From: Candidatus Saccharicenans sp. | GTDB taxonomy: Bacteria; Acidobacteriota; Aminicenantia; Aminicenantales; Saccharicenantaceae | Direction of reading: 5' to 3' | DNA length: 64,000 bases | Assembly: GCA_030017715.1 (NCBI GenBank) | Contig: JASEIU010000002.1 | Coordinates: 484,915 to 548,914 of the forward strand | Shown: in pieces, positions 8,876-17,964 of the stretch | Layout of the letters: the number at the start of each line of letters is the position of its first letter | How positions within the stretch are numbered: the first letter of the stretch is position 1 | Notes under the pieces: generated by a model | Seen by the model: only the letters and a program-made list of their open reading frames with translations | Told to the model about the DNA's origin: nothing | The model's database searches: none | Position numbers and translations under genes: made by a program

Positions 8876-11743
8876 ATGGAAAAAATCTGGTCGAGGCTTC
8901 TGAAGCTGAGCTGGCTGGTTATTGTCGGTATCATTCTGCTTACAGTGTTTTTTGTCCTGCAATTTAAGAGTCTTTACTATCAGAACAAATTCACCTCCTG
9001 GCTTCCCCAGGAGGATCCGGTGGTCAAGCTGCTGATTGACACCGGCGAAAAATTTGGCTCCAACGAGCTGGTGCTGGTGACGGTTAAAGCCAGAGAGGGA
9101 GAAACTTTCCGCCCGGACATCCTCCGAAGCCTCAAGCGGGCTACCGAGGAGCTCAGTCAGCAGCCGGAAATTTTTTATGTGACTTCGATCATTTCCGCGC
9201 CAAACATTCAGTTGGCTGAGGGCGAGCTGGTGGTGGCGGATTTTCTGGAGGAAATCCCTGAGTCGGAAGAGGCGATTAAAAATAAACTTCAGGAAGCCCT
9301 GACCAAAGAAAATTACGTCAGCACCTACATTTCGCCGGATGGCCGGTGGCTGGGAGCGGCGGTTTATCTCAGAGGCGGAGTCGACAGCAGTCAAACTTTC
9401 TCCGGTGTAGTCAAAGTAGTCGTCGAAAAGCACCTGGCTGATAGGGCTGAGATCCATTACGCCGGGGAACCATGCTTCACCTACTACGCCGATTGGTATT
9501 TGAAAAAAGACCTGAAACTTCTGGTCCCGGTGATCGTCATTACGGTGCTTCTGGTGCTTTATTTCAGCTTCCGGAATTTGCGGGCTGTTTTCCTGCCGTC
9601 GCTGGTGGTCTGGCTGTCAACAGCCTGGGTTTTTGGATTGATGGGACTTTTCCGTGTGCCGATGAATCTGATCACCCCGGCTCTGCCCGTCCTTCTGATC
9701 GGCCTGGGTTCGGCTTACGGAATTCATATGGTCAATTCGCTCGAGCAGAACAGATCAGACGGGACGAACAGGGTTGAGGTCATAGCCCGGGGGGCCGGAC
9801 GGGTTGCTCTGCCAGTATTTTTAGCGGCGGCCACGACCATGATCGGCTTTATGTCGTTTCTCACGGCCAGACTCGGATTGATCAGCAATTTTGGAATCTT
9901 TGCCGGCGCCGGAGTTATTCTGGCCATGGTTACTACCTATGCCCTTATTCCTGCTTCTTATTACATTCTGCCTGAAAGAAGAATAACAAACCGTAAGGAA
10001 GTTATTTCCCTGAGCCATCCGGCGGTGCTGGACTGGATTGCAGCCAGGGTTATAAGGAATTCGAGGGCTATAATCCTTCTGGGCGCTCTTCTGTTTGTTT
10101 TTTCGATTCTCTGGATAGCTACGATAAGAAGAGAAGTCAATTTCACCAGCTATTTTCCGCCCGACAGCGAGCCGAGGCAGGCCGACCGGGTGGTCAGGGC
10201 TAATTTGGATGGCGCAGCTCCTTTGAACGTTTATTTCAGAACGGAAAATCTGAGGTCAGCCGGGGCGCTGCGGGTGCTTCGCCGGACTGAAAATTTTATG
10301 GCTTCACTTCCTCAGTGCGGGCTGCCGCTTTCGGCGGCCGGGCTGGTGGAGGAGCTTAACGAAAAAATGAACGGCCGATTTTCTCTTCCCGAAACCGACG
10401 GTCAGGTGGCCAATCTCTGGTTTTTCCTCGAAGGGCGGAACGAATTGCGTCAGCTGATCTCAGAGGATTTCAGCGAAGGGCTGGTTTTTTCCCGGACTTC
10501 GGGAACCAGGACGGAATTTCACTGGAAATTGCGGAGAGCAATAGAAGCGTTTCTTGAGAACGAGCTGAGTTCGGGCTTTCGGGAAATTTCGCTCGCCGGC
10601 TTGCCTGAAGAGACCGTTTCCGCCCTGCGGAAAGCCGAGGCCGGCTATCTTCTCGATGAAGTCGAATGGCTGCTGGAAAGATATGCTCCGCGCTCGAGGT
10701 TCAACCGGGAAGAGGCTGAAAAAGCGCTCGGGCAGGTTGTAGAGAGCTGGCCGGCCGCGACTGACCCGGAAGTTATCTCCCGCTGGCGGCCTGAAGTTGA
10801 AAATTACATCCTGTCTGATTCTTTCGATTTTGAAATTCCAGAGCCGCTTCTCCAGGCGCTGGTGGAAAAATTCATAAAGACGGTTGAGGCCGGGAAATTT
10901 GGAGAGGATGTTTTTCTAAGTCTTCTCCAACGGGAAGTCACGGCAAAAGTTTATGAGGAAGAAACAGCCCGGCGAGTGGCTTCGGCCCTCCACCTCAGGC
11001 TGAAGGAGGCCAGGGAAGAGGTGGCGGTCGAGCGGGCACTGGAAAACTTAAAGCCGTTGATTCCATCCAGAGCAGCGGAAGATGGACCCTCTGCGCGACG
11101 ACTGCGCGGGCTGCTTTTCGAACTGGCTGACTCTCTGGCGGTTCTTCCGGAAGACAGGCTCAACGGTCTAAGCCTGACCCGGGAAAACTCCAGGCCGATA
11201 CATTTTGAACTCGTAGAGCAGAGCGGGCTGCCGCCGGCTCTCACCCAGCTTGACCATTATCTTTTCCTGTCGCAGCTTCAGTCGTTTGCTCTGGCGCTGG
11301 TCCTGACATTTTTGCTGATGCTCCTCATCCGGAAATCTCTCAAGCTGGGGTTGATTTCGGTCACCCCGATAGTTTTTACTCTGGGAGTGGTTTACGGATT
11401 CTTCGGGCTGGCCGGGGTGGAGCTCGATTATGTAACCATGATGGTGGCCTCGGTATCGATTGGCGTCGGCATTGATTATTCAATCCATTTTGTTCACGGG
11501 GTGATGAGCGGCTTAAAACAGGGATTGACCCGTCAGGAAGCGATTGCCTTTTCATTCAGAGAAAAAGGCGGGGCCATCATGGCCAATTCCCTGGCGGTGA
11601 TGCTGGGATTTGCGGTTCTGTTGCTGGCTTCGATGAGTCCGCTCCGAACTTTCGGGGCGATCATGGTCGGTTCGATGTTCCTGGCGGGTTTTTCCGCTCT
11701 GACTATTCTGCCGGCGCTGCTGCTCAGGATGAAAATAGAATGA
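8876..11743 (+). CDS. RND/MMPL-family exporter
   Basis: The ATG at 8876 is chosen over the in-frame GTG at 8867 because that GTG overlaps the GGAGGT ribosome site (8863-8868). The 955-residue protein shows the duplicated RND layout. TM1 (residues about 10-28) is followed by a periplasmic loop, a block of five helices (about 200-370), TM7 (about 400-418), a large second loop and a final helix block (about 800-950). GLGSAYGIHMVNSL and SIGVGIDYSIHFVHGVMSGL are the matching MMPL/sterol-sensing-type segments with acidic or polar residues for proton coupling. It resembles the exporters that move hydrophobic molecules (HpnN-like) rather than drug RND pumps. No membrane-fusion protein is adjacent. 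Confidence 0.9.
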   Translation: MEKIWSRLLKLSWLVIVGIILLTVFFVLQFKSLYYQNKFTSWLPQEDPVVKLLIDTGEKFGSNELVLVTVKAREGETFRPDILRSLKRATEELSQQPEIFYVTSIISAPNIQLAEGELVVADFLEEIPESEEAIKNKLQEALTKENYVSTYISPDGRWLGAAVYLRGGVDSSQTFSGVVKVVVEKHLADRAEIHYAGEPCFTYYADWYLKKDLKLLVPVIVITVLLVLYFSFRNLRAVFLPSLVVWLSTAWVFGLMGLFRVPMNLITPALPVLLIGLGSAYGIHMVNSLEQNRSDGTNRVEVIARGAGRVALPVFLAAATTMIGFMSFLTARLGLISNFGIFAGAGVILAMVTTYALIPASYYILPERRITNRKEVISLSHPAVLDWIAARVIRNSRAIILLGALLFVFSILWIATIRREVNFTSYFPPDSEPRQADRVVRANLDGAAPLNVYFRTENLRSAGALRVLRRTENFMASLPQCGLPLSAAGLVEELNEKMNGRFSLPETDGQVANLWFFLEGRNELRQLISEDFSEGLVFSRTSGTRTEFHWKLRRAIEAFLENELSSGFREISLAGLPEETVSALRKAEAGYLLDEVEWLLERYAPRSRFNREEAEKALGQVVESWPAATDPEVISRWRPEVENYILSDSFDFEIPEPLLQALVEKFIKTVEAGKFGEDVFLSLLQREVTAKVYEEETARRVASALHLRLKEAREEVAVERALENLKPLIPSRAAEDGPSARRLRGLLFELADSLAVLPEDRLNGLSLTRENSRPIHFELVEQSGLPPALTQLDHYLFLSQLQSFALALVLTFLLMLLIRKSLKLGLISVTPIVFTLGVVYGFFGLAGVELDYVTMMVASVSIGVGIDYSIHFVHGVMSGLKQGLTRQEAIAFSFREKGGAIMANSLAVMLGFAVLLLASMSPLRTFGAIMVGSMFLAGFSALTILPALLLRMKIE

Positions 11744-11919
11744 GAGAAACCAGGGCGGGAAAATTAAGGTTAAAAGTTAAGGAATAGATTGAGGCCCAAC
11801 TGTGACGGCAATGAAAGACTGGTCCGAAGTGGGTCGAGAAAGTTGGCCGAATTCTTATTTCCTTAGAATGAATTGATGAATTGAGGAAAAATTAAATTCA
11901 TGGCAGGAGGAGCAATAAT

Positions 11920-12741
11920 ATGAACAGCAGATTATTTGCTGCCGTTATTATCAGGAGAATGAGCCTTTCCTCCTTTCTCATTCTGATGTTTCTTTTTTTG
12001 TTCATGCCGGGCGGAGGGTCTTCAGAGCTTTTTGCTCAGAACCGCGGAGCGGAGATAATTAAAAAGGTGGAAGAGCAGACGATCGGGGAAAAAGCACCGG
12101 CCGACCTTCAGGCTGAAATGATTATGATTATAAAAAGCGCCAGGGGTGAGGAGAAAAGGCGGGAAATTGTCGTCTGGACAAAAAATAATCCCGACCGGGA
12201 CAACTGGCGTCTGATGAAGTTTCTGGCGCCGGCCGACATCAAGGACCTGGGCTTCCTGGTTCTGGCTGACGACCAGATGTACCTTTATCTGCCGGAATTC
12301 CAGCGCGTCAGGCGCATTGCCTCGCATAACAAAAAGGAAAGCTTTGTCGGCTCGGATTTTTCCTACGACGACCTGGGAAGCGCCGGATTTTCGACCTTCT
12401 TTGACCCGGAGCTTAAGGAGGAAAATGATAAATTTTACATCCTGGAGTTGAAGAGAAAACCCGGCGCTAAGAAGCAGTATTCAAGGATAATGCTCACCGT
12501 TGACAGAGAAATTATGATGCCGGTCAGGGCTGAGCTTTACGACGACAGCGGTCAGCTTTTCAAGATTGAAACGCAGGAAAACAATCGGGTCGGCAAATAC
12601 TGGGTCCCGACGAAATTTGTTATGGAAAATGTAAAGGCGGGGACCAGCACGGTGCTGGAGCTGCAGAGGGTAAAAGTCGACCAGAACCTGAGCCCGGAGA
12701 TATTTACCGAAAGATATCTCAAGAGGAGCCTCAGCCGGTAG
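11920..12741 (+). CDS. LolA-like outer-membrane lipoprotein-sorting protein
   Basis: The 273-residue protein has an N-terminal hydrophobic signal (about residues 13-38). Its beta-rich domain is typical of the LolA-like family found next to MMPL exporters: QAEMIMIIKSARGEEKRREI, WRLMKFLAPADIKDLGFLVL, YLYLPEFQRVRRIASHNKKE, SFVGSDFSYDDLG. These proteins form a half-barrel with a hydrophobic groove. A GGAGGAG site precedes the ATG. Lying between an inner-membrane RND protein and an outer-membrane barrel, it is probably the periplasmic carrier for their cargo. It is not the housekeeping LolA, which is shorter. Confidence 0.85.
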   Translation: MNSRLFAAVIIRRMSLSSFLILMFLFLFMPGGGSSELFAQNRGAEIIKKVEEQTIGEKAPADLQAEMIMIIKSARGEEKRREIVVWTKNNPDRDNWRLMKFLAPADIKDLGFLVLADDQMYLYLPEFQRVRRIASHNKKESFVGSDFSYDDLGSAGFSTFFDPELKEENDKFYILELKRKPGAKKQYSRIMLTVDREIMMPVRAELYDDSGQLFKIETQENNRVGKYWVPTKFVMENVKAGTSTVLELQRVKVDQNLSPEIFTERYLKRSLSR

Positions 12742-13104
12742 GAGGCGGGAAAAATGTTTGGGGGAAACCCCGGGGAGCCCGGACAGAAAATGTTGATGAG
12801 AATACCGGAAGAGACAGAATTCGGGGGAAGACATATCGGTTTATCACCGGAAGGGTGGCTGGTCGGACGGCTGGCCGGAGAAATTGAAAAAAATTGACTC
12901 GTCGAACTAGGATATGGCTGGGACAGACATCAGATTGATTGGCAAACCGATGGCGGGGATGGCAATTCAGGCTCTGAACCGGGGAGCTTTCGGTTTTTGC
13001 CGTCCGGCACCGGCTGCAGCCTTTTCAGGTCGGTGAGGTTTAAGGAGTTGCTTTCAAAAGGAATATCGCTAATTTTACGATAAAGAAAAGGAGGGAGGTT
13101 AGAA
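12742..13104 (+). other. Intergenic, within the export cluster
   Basis: No convincing gene. It ends in a strong ribosome site (GGAGGGAGG) for the barrel gene. A TTGACT at about 12892 may be part of a promoter but lacks a clear -10 box. Confidence 0.35.
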
Positions 13105-14655
13105 ATGAGAAAATCAACCGGAGCTGTGAACTCGGCTAAGATTGAAAATAAAAATAGAGAGCGGGGCTGGAAAAACACCTTGAGCATCTTTATAAGGACC
13201 AGGTCCCGCTTAATTTCTGTTATGTCAGCAGGGATCGTTCTTTTCTGGCTGACAGCAGGACCGGCTCTGGCTCAGACCGCCTTCGATTTTTCCGGGATGG
13301 TCAAGCTTTTTCTTTCCTTCTACACGTCGAGCAATGAGAATGATGCAATGTTTACTCCACATGAAAGCGGAGATTTTGCTTTTAAGCGTGTGGAAGGCAG
13401 GTTCAAACTGCAGGCTCGGGTGTCTGAGAATGTCTCGGCCCAGGTTCGACTGGATGCCTTTTCCGATCCAGAAGCTATTTTCTCCGGCGGGGGTTTTCCT
13501 GAGGCGAGCGAGCTGGCCAGCCCGACGAAGACCGAGCCGTTTGAACTTTCTCTTTATGAAGCCTTCATCAGGGTCAATCATTTCCTGCTCAAGAATCTCG
13601 ACCTTACAGTCGGCAAGCAGCGGAATCAGTGGGGCACAGCCGATAAACTGAACGTGGTCGACAATCTGAACCCGGTGGATTTCGCCAATTTTTTGACTTT
13701 TGATCCCGATTATTATCTGGAACGAAGACCACAGACGGCCATCAATCTCGAATACTATCTCGGGCGGCAGAGCAAGTTGCAGGCAGTCTGGTTGCCGCAG
13801 CGTCAGTACGCTCCGCTTCCGGTCGGTTTTTCCGAAATGGTCAGAGCGAATCTCCCGGGGTTGGCGGACCCGGAAATCATCGTGACCAGGGATGCCTCTA
13901 ATCTCAGGAACACCGGCTTCGGCTTGCGATTCACCACCAATCTGTTTAATGTTGATTTCGGGCTCAGCTACTACAGTGGGAATTTCAATCTGCCATATGT
14001 TCAGGGCGTGGAGTTAAGCTCACCGCTGGAGCCGGCGCCGGCGAGAGTTTATTTCAGCTATCCGAAAAAGCAGGTGCTCGGGCTCGACCTGGCGGGTGAA
14101 ATAAAATCGGTCGGATTCTGGGCGGAGGTGGCCCGTGTGCAGCCGGAAAAAATTCTTGGCTGGCTGGATGCTTATGTCGTTGTCGGCAATGAAATTTATC
14201 CGGTGCATTCGGTTTTTCCGTTGATGAAGAGCGATTACTGGCAGTGGGCGGTCGGGATGGACTACACTTTTTCGGTGGCCGGCGGGCTTTATGTCAACAT
14301 GCAGTATCTGCGTGGGCTTTTTGACGAGGCTGAGTTCAGCGGTCAGGCGGCCGCCTCTTTCGGGCTGAGGAAAGGGATGTGGTTTGGCCAGGCCCAGGAT
14401 TACCTGGCGGGCCGAACGGAATTGAGGCTGCTCAAGGGTGACCTCAAGGCAAGTCTCAATGCGGTCTGGAGTCCGGGGGCTGGAGATTCGAGCCGTGGTT
14501 CAGCCATCTTCTATCCGTCGGTTGAATATAAGGTGCATGATGCGGTTTCGGTTCAGGCGGGAGGAATTCTGGCTGCAGGCGATCAATATCGGTCGAAGTT
14601 CGGCGGCTTCAAGCGCGACCGCGTAGTCTACCTCCTGACCAAAATCACCTTTTAA
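13105..14655 (+). CDS. Outer-membrane beta-barrel (DUF1302-like)
   Basis: The 516-residue protein has a long positively charged N-terminus and a hydrophobic signal ending at ALAQ (about residue 57). Alternating beta strands fill the rest, and it ends in Phe (LLTKITF), the outer-membrane assembly signal. The segment LTVGKQRNQWGTADKLNVVD then NLNPVDF is typical of DUF1302/porin-like barrels that partner RND exporters and LolA-fold proteins in proteobacteria. It is therefore the probable outer-membrane part of the preceding system. Its TAA stop shares two bases with a repeat copy. Confidence 0.75.
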   Translation: MRKSTGAVNSAKIENKNRERGWKNTLSIFIRTRSRLISVMSAGIVLFWLTAGPALAQTAFDFSGMVKLFLSFYTSSNENDAMFTPHESGDFAFKRVEGRFKLQARVSENVSAQVRLDAFSDPEAIFSGGGFPEASELASPTKTEPFELSLYEAFIRVNHFLLKNLDLTVGKQRNQWGTADKLNVVDNLNPVDFANFLTFDPDYYLERRPQTAINLEYYLGRQSKLQAVWLPQRQYAPLPVGFSEMVRANLPGLADPEIIVTRDASNLRNTGFGLRFTTNLFNVDFGLSYYSGNFNLPYVQGVELSSPLEPAPARVYFSYPKKQVLGLDLAGEIKSVGFWAEVARVQPEKILGWLDAYVVVGNEIYPVHSVFPLMKSDYWQWAVGMDYTFSVAGGLYVNMQYLRGLFDEAEFSGQAAASFGLRKGMWFGQAQDYLAGRTELRLLKGDLKASLNAVWSPGAGDSSRGSAIFYPSVEYKVHDAVSVQAGGILAAGDQYRSKFGGFKRDRVVYLLTKITF

Positions 14656-15055
14656 AACGGGGGACACAATACTAATTCCCCAATTTTTTGTGCCAATAAA
14701 GCCCGATAAAACCCGTGACACCTTTTATATTTCCATATTTTTTGCCGCCAGAAAATTGGGGACACCATCTATTTTTCCTGATTTTTTCGACAGGCTTTAT
14801 TTAATAAATTGTCTGACGCGTTAAGCCTGCTAAAATGATTCAGACCAAGTTAAGAAATATGAGAATACAGTTTTTGTCCCTGATTTTATACTCCGGTTTC
14901 TGCCATGCCTTCAGCTTTCTGGCTCCCATTTTTTGATACCAGTCAGGCCGAAAAACTGGAAATATAGATTGTGCCCCTGGTTTAGGGCTTGCCCCTGTTT
15001 TACGGTTTTATGGGCCTTAAAAAATTGGTGAATATGTATTGTGTCCCCCGTTTTT
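14654..15055. repeat. Facing pair of dispersed repeats with degenerate modules between
   Basis: The forward end (14654-14689) starts inside the TAA of the upstream gene: AAAACGGGGGACACAATA, CTAA, TTCCCC, AATTTTTT. Two degenerate modules follow (about 14712-14743 and 14756-14787), each with GACACC and a T-run. Inverted modules are at about 14951-14984 and 15019-15055, the last reading AAAAAATTGGTGAATATG then TATTGTGTCCCCCG. The first 115 bp are nearly identical to 21754-21868. The histidine kinase starts 17 bp after the pair. Confidence 0.8.
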
Positions 15056-15072
15056 GGTAAACTTAATAATTG

Positions 15073-16326
15073 ATGAGACGGAATGAGGTCTGGGTATTTT
15101 TCCTGTTACCCTACCTGATTGTGGTCGGTATTTTCAGCCTGGTCTCCCACCTGAACCGCCAGGCAATTCAGCAGGGCGTCGAAACCTTAGCCAAGGAACA
15201 ACTTCAGGCCACGGCTTCGATCCTGAAAGTAAATATTAAAGAGCTTTTCGACCGGCAGGTGCCGTCCTCGCAGATACTCGAGCGCTTTGCCGGGCTGGAA
15301 GACATCTATTTCATTGCCCTGCTAGACGACGAGGAAAGGATCCTCGACTGGCATTCAAAGTTTGAGGGGTATCTCCCTTTTTCCCGGAGAGATCGCCCGG
15401 CAGCCGAGTTCTGGATTATTGATTCTCCGATTGGCTCAATCTTTAACCACTATTCACCTTTTACCACTTCGGATGGCAGGCTTTATCATCTCTATCTTGG
15501 CTATTCGCTTGAAAATCTTGACCGGCTGCTCGAACGTTCCCGCAGAAATTTCTGGTTGCTGCTGGGAATTCTGGCCGTGGCCGGATTGATAATTTTTGCC
15601 GGAATTTATCGGCTGCATGCCAGTTTTCAGAGAGCTTCGATGGAAGCTATAAAGCAGGCTGAGGAGAAAGAGAGGTTCAGGGAAATCTCCGGGTTTACCG
15701 CTGGAGTGGCCCACGAAATCAAAAACCCGCTCAACAGTCTGGCGCTGTTATTTGAACTTCTGGAGAAAAAATCGCCACCCGAGCTTTCGAAACAGGTAGA
15801 GCGCGGTAAAGGGGAAGTCCAGAAAATTGCCGGGGTCATCGACCGCTTTTCTGAAATCATCAAACCGCTGAGCCTGAAAAAGGAAGCCCTCTCGTTCAAT
15901 GAAATTCTAAAGGAAGAGATCGACAATCTACTGGTGCTGGCCAGCCAGAGAGGAGTTACCGTTGAGTTTAATGATCCGGGAACCATAATCATTCAGGGCG
16001 ACCGTCTTTTGCTCTCGCGGGTTGTTTCCAATTTGATCAAGAACGCGATTGAGGCCTCAAGCGCCGGCCAGAAGGTTTCGGTTCGAGCTCAATCCCGAAA
16101 AGGCAAAGTGGCGTTTTCTGTCCAGGATGAAGGTAGGGGAATTGAGCCCGACCAGGCGGGCAGAGTATTTGAACCTTTCGTTTCCTTCAAGGAATCCGGA
16201 TTAGGCATCGGGCTGTACCTGGTAAAAAAGATAGTTGAAGCTCACGGCGGAAATATTTATTTTAAGAGTGATCCCGGCTGCGGGACAGCTTTTACCGTGG
16301 AACTCCCCGGAGGTCGGCATGGCTGA
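15073..16326 (+). CDS. Membrane sensor histidine kinase
   Basis: The ATG at 15073 follows a TTG at 15070; no strong ribosome site is visible and the leader is the edge of a repeat pair. The 417-residue protein has TM helices at residues about 7-25 and 160-178 flanking a roughly 130-residue extracytoplasmic sensor domain. The HisKA dimerisation helix has the phospho-acceptor His214 in VAHEIKNPL. The HATPase boxes are N (NLIKNAIEA), G1 (DEGRGIE), F (FEPFVSFKES) and G2 (GLGIGLYLVKKI). Its end overlaps the regulator gene by 8 bp, so the two form a cotranscribed NtrB/NtrC-like pair; the signal is unknown. Confidence 0.93.
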   Translation: MRRNEVWVFFLLPYLIVVGIFSLVSHLNRQAIQQGVETLAKEQLQATASILKVNIKELFDRQVPSSQILERFAGLEDIYFIALLDDEERILDWHSKFEGYLPFSRRDRPAAEFWIIDSPIGSIFNHYSPFTTSDGRLYHLYLGYSLENLDRLLERSRRNFWLLLGILAVAGLIIFAGIYRLHASFQRASMEAIKQAEEKERFREISGFTAGVAHEIKNPLNSLALLFELLEKKSPPELSKQVERGKGEVQKIAGVIDRFSEIIKPLSLKKEALSFNEILKEEIDNLLVLASQRGVTVEFNDPGTIIIQGDRLLLSRVVSNLIKNAIEASSAGQKVSVRAQSRKGKVAFSVQDEGRGIEPDQAGRVFEPFVSFKESGLGIGLYLVKKIVEAHGGNIYFKSDPGCGTAFTVELPGGRHG

Positions 16327-17689
16327 AATTAAAGGGATAGTCCTGGTGGTTGAAGACGATGAGATGCAGCGGGAACTCGTCTCCGAAAATCTCAGACAGG
16401 CCGGTTATCAGGTTTATGAAGCTGCCGGGACACGCGAGGCGCTGGATCTGGCCAATCAGCAGCCGGTGGAAATTGCCGTGGTCGATTATAAGCTCGGCAG
16501 CGAATCCGGTCTGGAATTAATAAAAGAGCTTAAAAGAATAAACCCAATCATAACTCCGGTGATGGTTACGGCCTTCGCCAGCATTGAGACAGCTGTCGAA
16601 GCCATCAAACAGGGGGCTTACGACTACGTGGTCAAACCGGTGGATTTTCAGAAATTTCTGCTGATTCTGGAACGGGCCAGAGAAAGATTCAGGCTGAAGC
16701 GAGAAGTGGCCGAGCTGAGAAATCGGCTGGAGGAAAAATTCAGCTTCAAGAATTTTGTCTTCGTCTCAAAAGCTATGGAACGGGTTGCTTCCCTCATCTC
16801 CCGGGCCGCTCGAAGCGAAGCCACTGCCCTCATTACCGGAGAGACCGGAACCGGCAAAGACCTGATCGCCAGATTGATTCATTTTTCTTCCAGCCGGAGC
16901 GCAGGGCCTTTTATGGCGGTGAATTTACCTTCAATTCCGGAGACTCTAGTGGAAAGCGAGCTTTTTGGCGCCGAAAAAGGAGCTTACACCGATGCCCGAG
17001 AAAGAAAAATCGGAAAATTTGAGGCGGCTGACGGGGGGACTCTTTTTCTGGATGAAATCGGGGACCTGAGCCCGGCCGTCCAGGTCAAACTTCTGCGCTT
17101 CCTCCAGGACCGAGAATTCTACCGTCTGGGCTCGACTAAACCGCTCAAGGCCGATGTCCGGATCATCGCCGCCACCAACCGAAATCTGGAAAAACTGGTC
17201 AGCGAGGAGAAATTCCGGGCGGATCTGTACTACCGGTTGAACGTCATCCGGATAGATGTTCCGCCTCTCCGCGAAAGGAAGGAAGACATTGCGCTCCTCG
17301 TTGACCACTTCATTCGAGAATACAGCCGCCGCGAAAAAAAGAACATCCGGGGAATATCGGCTGAAGCCCTGGATCTGCTGATGAAACACGATTTCCCCGG
17401 AAATGTGCGCGAGCTGGAAAATGCTGTCGAGAGGGCGGTAATTTTCGCCGAGGGAGAAATCATCACCAGAGCCGACCTCCCGGTGTTTCTGGAGATAAAA
17501 TCGGAGCAGCAACTGGCCGGACAGGAGAGGGATTCTTCAAAACCCCTGACAGATAGAGTGCGCGAGCTGGAAATCAGAGAAATCAGAAGGGCGCTGGAAA
17601 AAAGCGGCGGGGTCAAGAGCCGGGCGGCCCGACTGCTTGGCATCACCGAACGGATGCTCTCTTACAAAATGAAAATATACGGTTTATGA
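16319..17689 (+). CDS. NtrC-family sigma54 response regulator
   Basis: The ATG at 16319 has a GGAGG site and overlaps the kinase stop. The 456-residue protein has a REC domain with acidic pair Asp13-Asp14, phospho-acceptor Asp56 (VVDYK), Thr84 and Lys106. The AAA+ domain has Walker A GETGTGKD (174-181) and Walker B TLFLDEIGDL (241-250), and the Fis-type helix-turn-helix is at the C-terminus (KSRAARLLGITERMLSYKMK). The sigma54-contacting loop, normally GAFTGA, reads GAYTDA (221-226). The target genes cannot be identified here; no clear -24/-12 promoter was found. Its stop is followed at once by a repeat copy. Confidence 0.95.
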   Translation: MAEIKGIVLVVEDDEMQRELVSENLRQAGYQVYEAAGTREALDLANQQPVEIAVVDYKLGSESGLELIKELKRINPIITPVMVTAFASIETAVEAIKQGAYDYVVKPVDFQKFLLILERARERFRLKREVAELRNRLEEKFSFKNFVFVSKAMERVASLISRAARSEATALITGETGTGKDLIARLIHFSSSRSAGPFMAVNLPSIPETLVESELFGAEKGAYTDARERKIGKFEAADGGTLFLDEIGDLSPAVQVKLLRFLQDREFYRLGSTKPLKADVRIIAATNRNLEKLVSEEKFRADLYYRLNVIRIDVPPLRERKEDIALLVDHFIREYSRREKKNIRGISAEALDLLMKHDFPGNVRELENAVERAVIFAEGEIITRADLPVFLEIKSEQQLAGQERDSSKPLTDRVRELEIREIRRALEKSGGVKSRAARLLGITERMLSYKMKIYGL

Positions 17690-17693
17690 AACG

Positions 17694-17964
17694 AAAACGG
17701 GGGACACTATACTCATTCCCCGATTTTTTCCCGGTGCTACGAAAGGGATTACTCATATATTTCGATTCTTTTTAATCAGGAAAGGCAGGAGGACTTATTA
17801 TATTTCCTGGTTTTGTCAGGCACAAAGTTTATATCAGCGGTAGGTTGGTTAATTAAGAGCATCTTGATGATGTCAACGATCCCGGAAAATTTGGAAATAA
17901 AGATCGAGTCTTGGGCGTTCGGGGTTCAAAAAAAACTGGTGAAAATGTATTGTGTCCCCCGTTT
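17694..17964. repeat. Facing pair of dispersed repeats between convergent genes
   Basis: The forward copy (17694-17729) has AAAACGGGGGACACTATA, CTCA, TTCCCC, GATTTTTT. The inverted copy (17928-17964) reads CTGGTGAAAATGTATTGTGT then CCCCCGTTTA, and its last bases form the TAA stop of the glycosyltransferase gene on the minus strand. Each copy faces the end of a gene, so each could terminate that gene's transcript. Confidence 0.8.
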
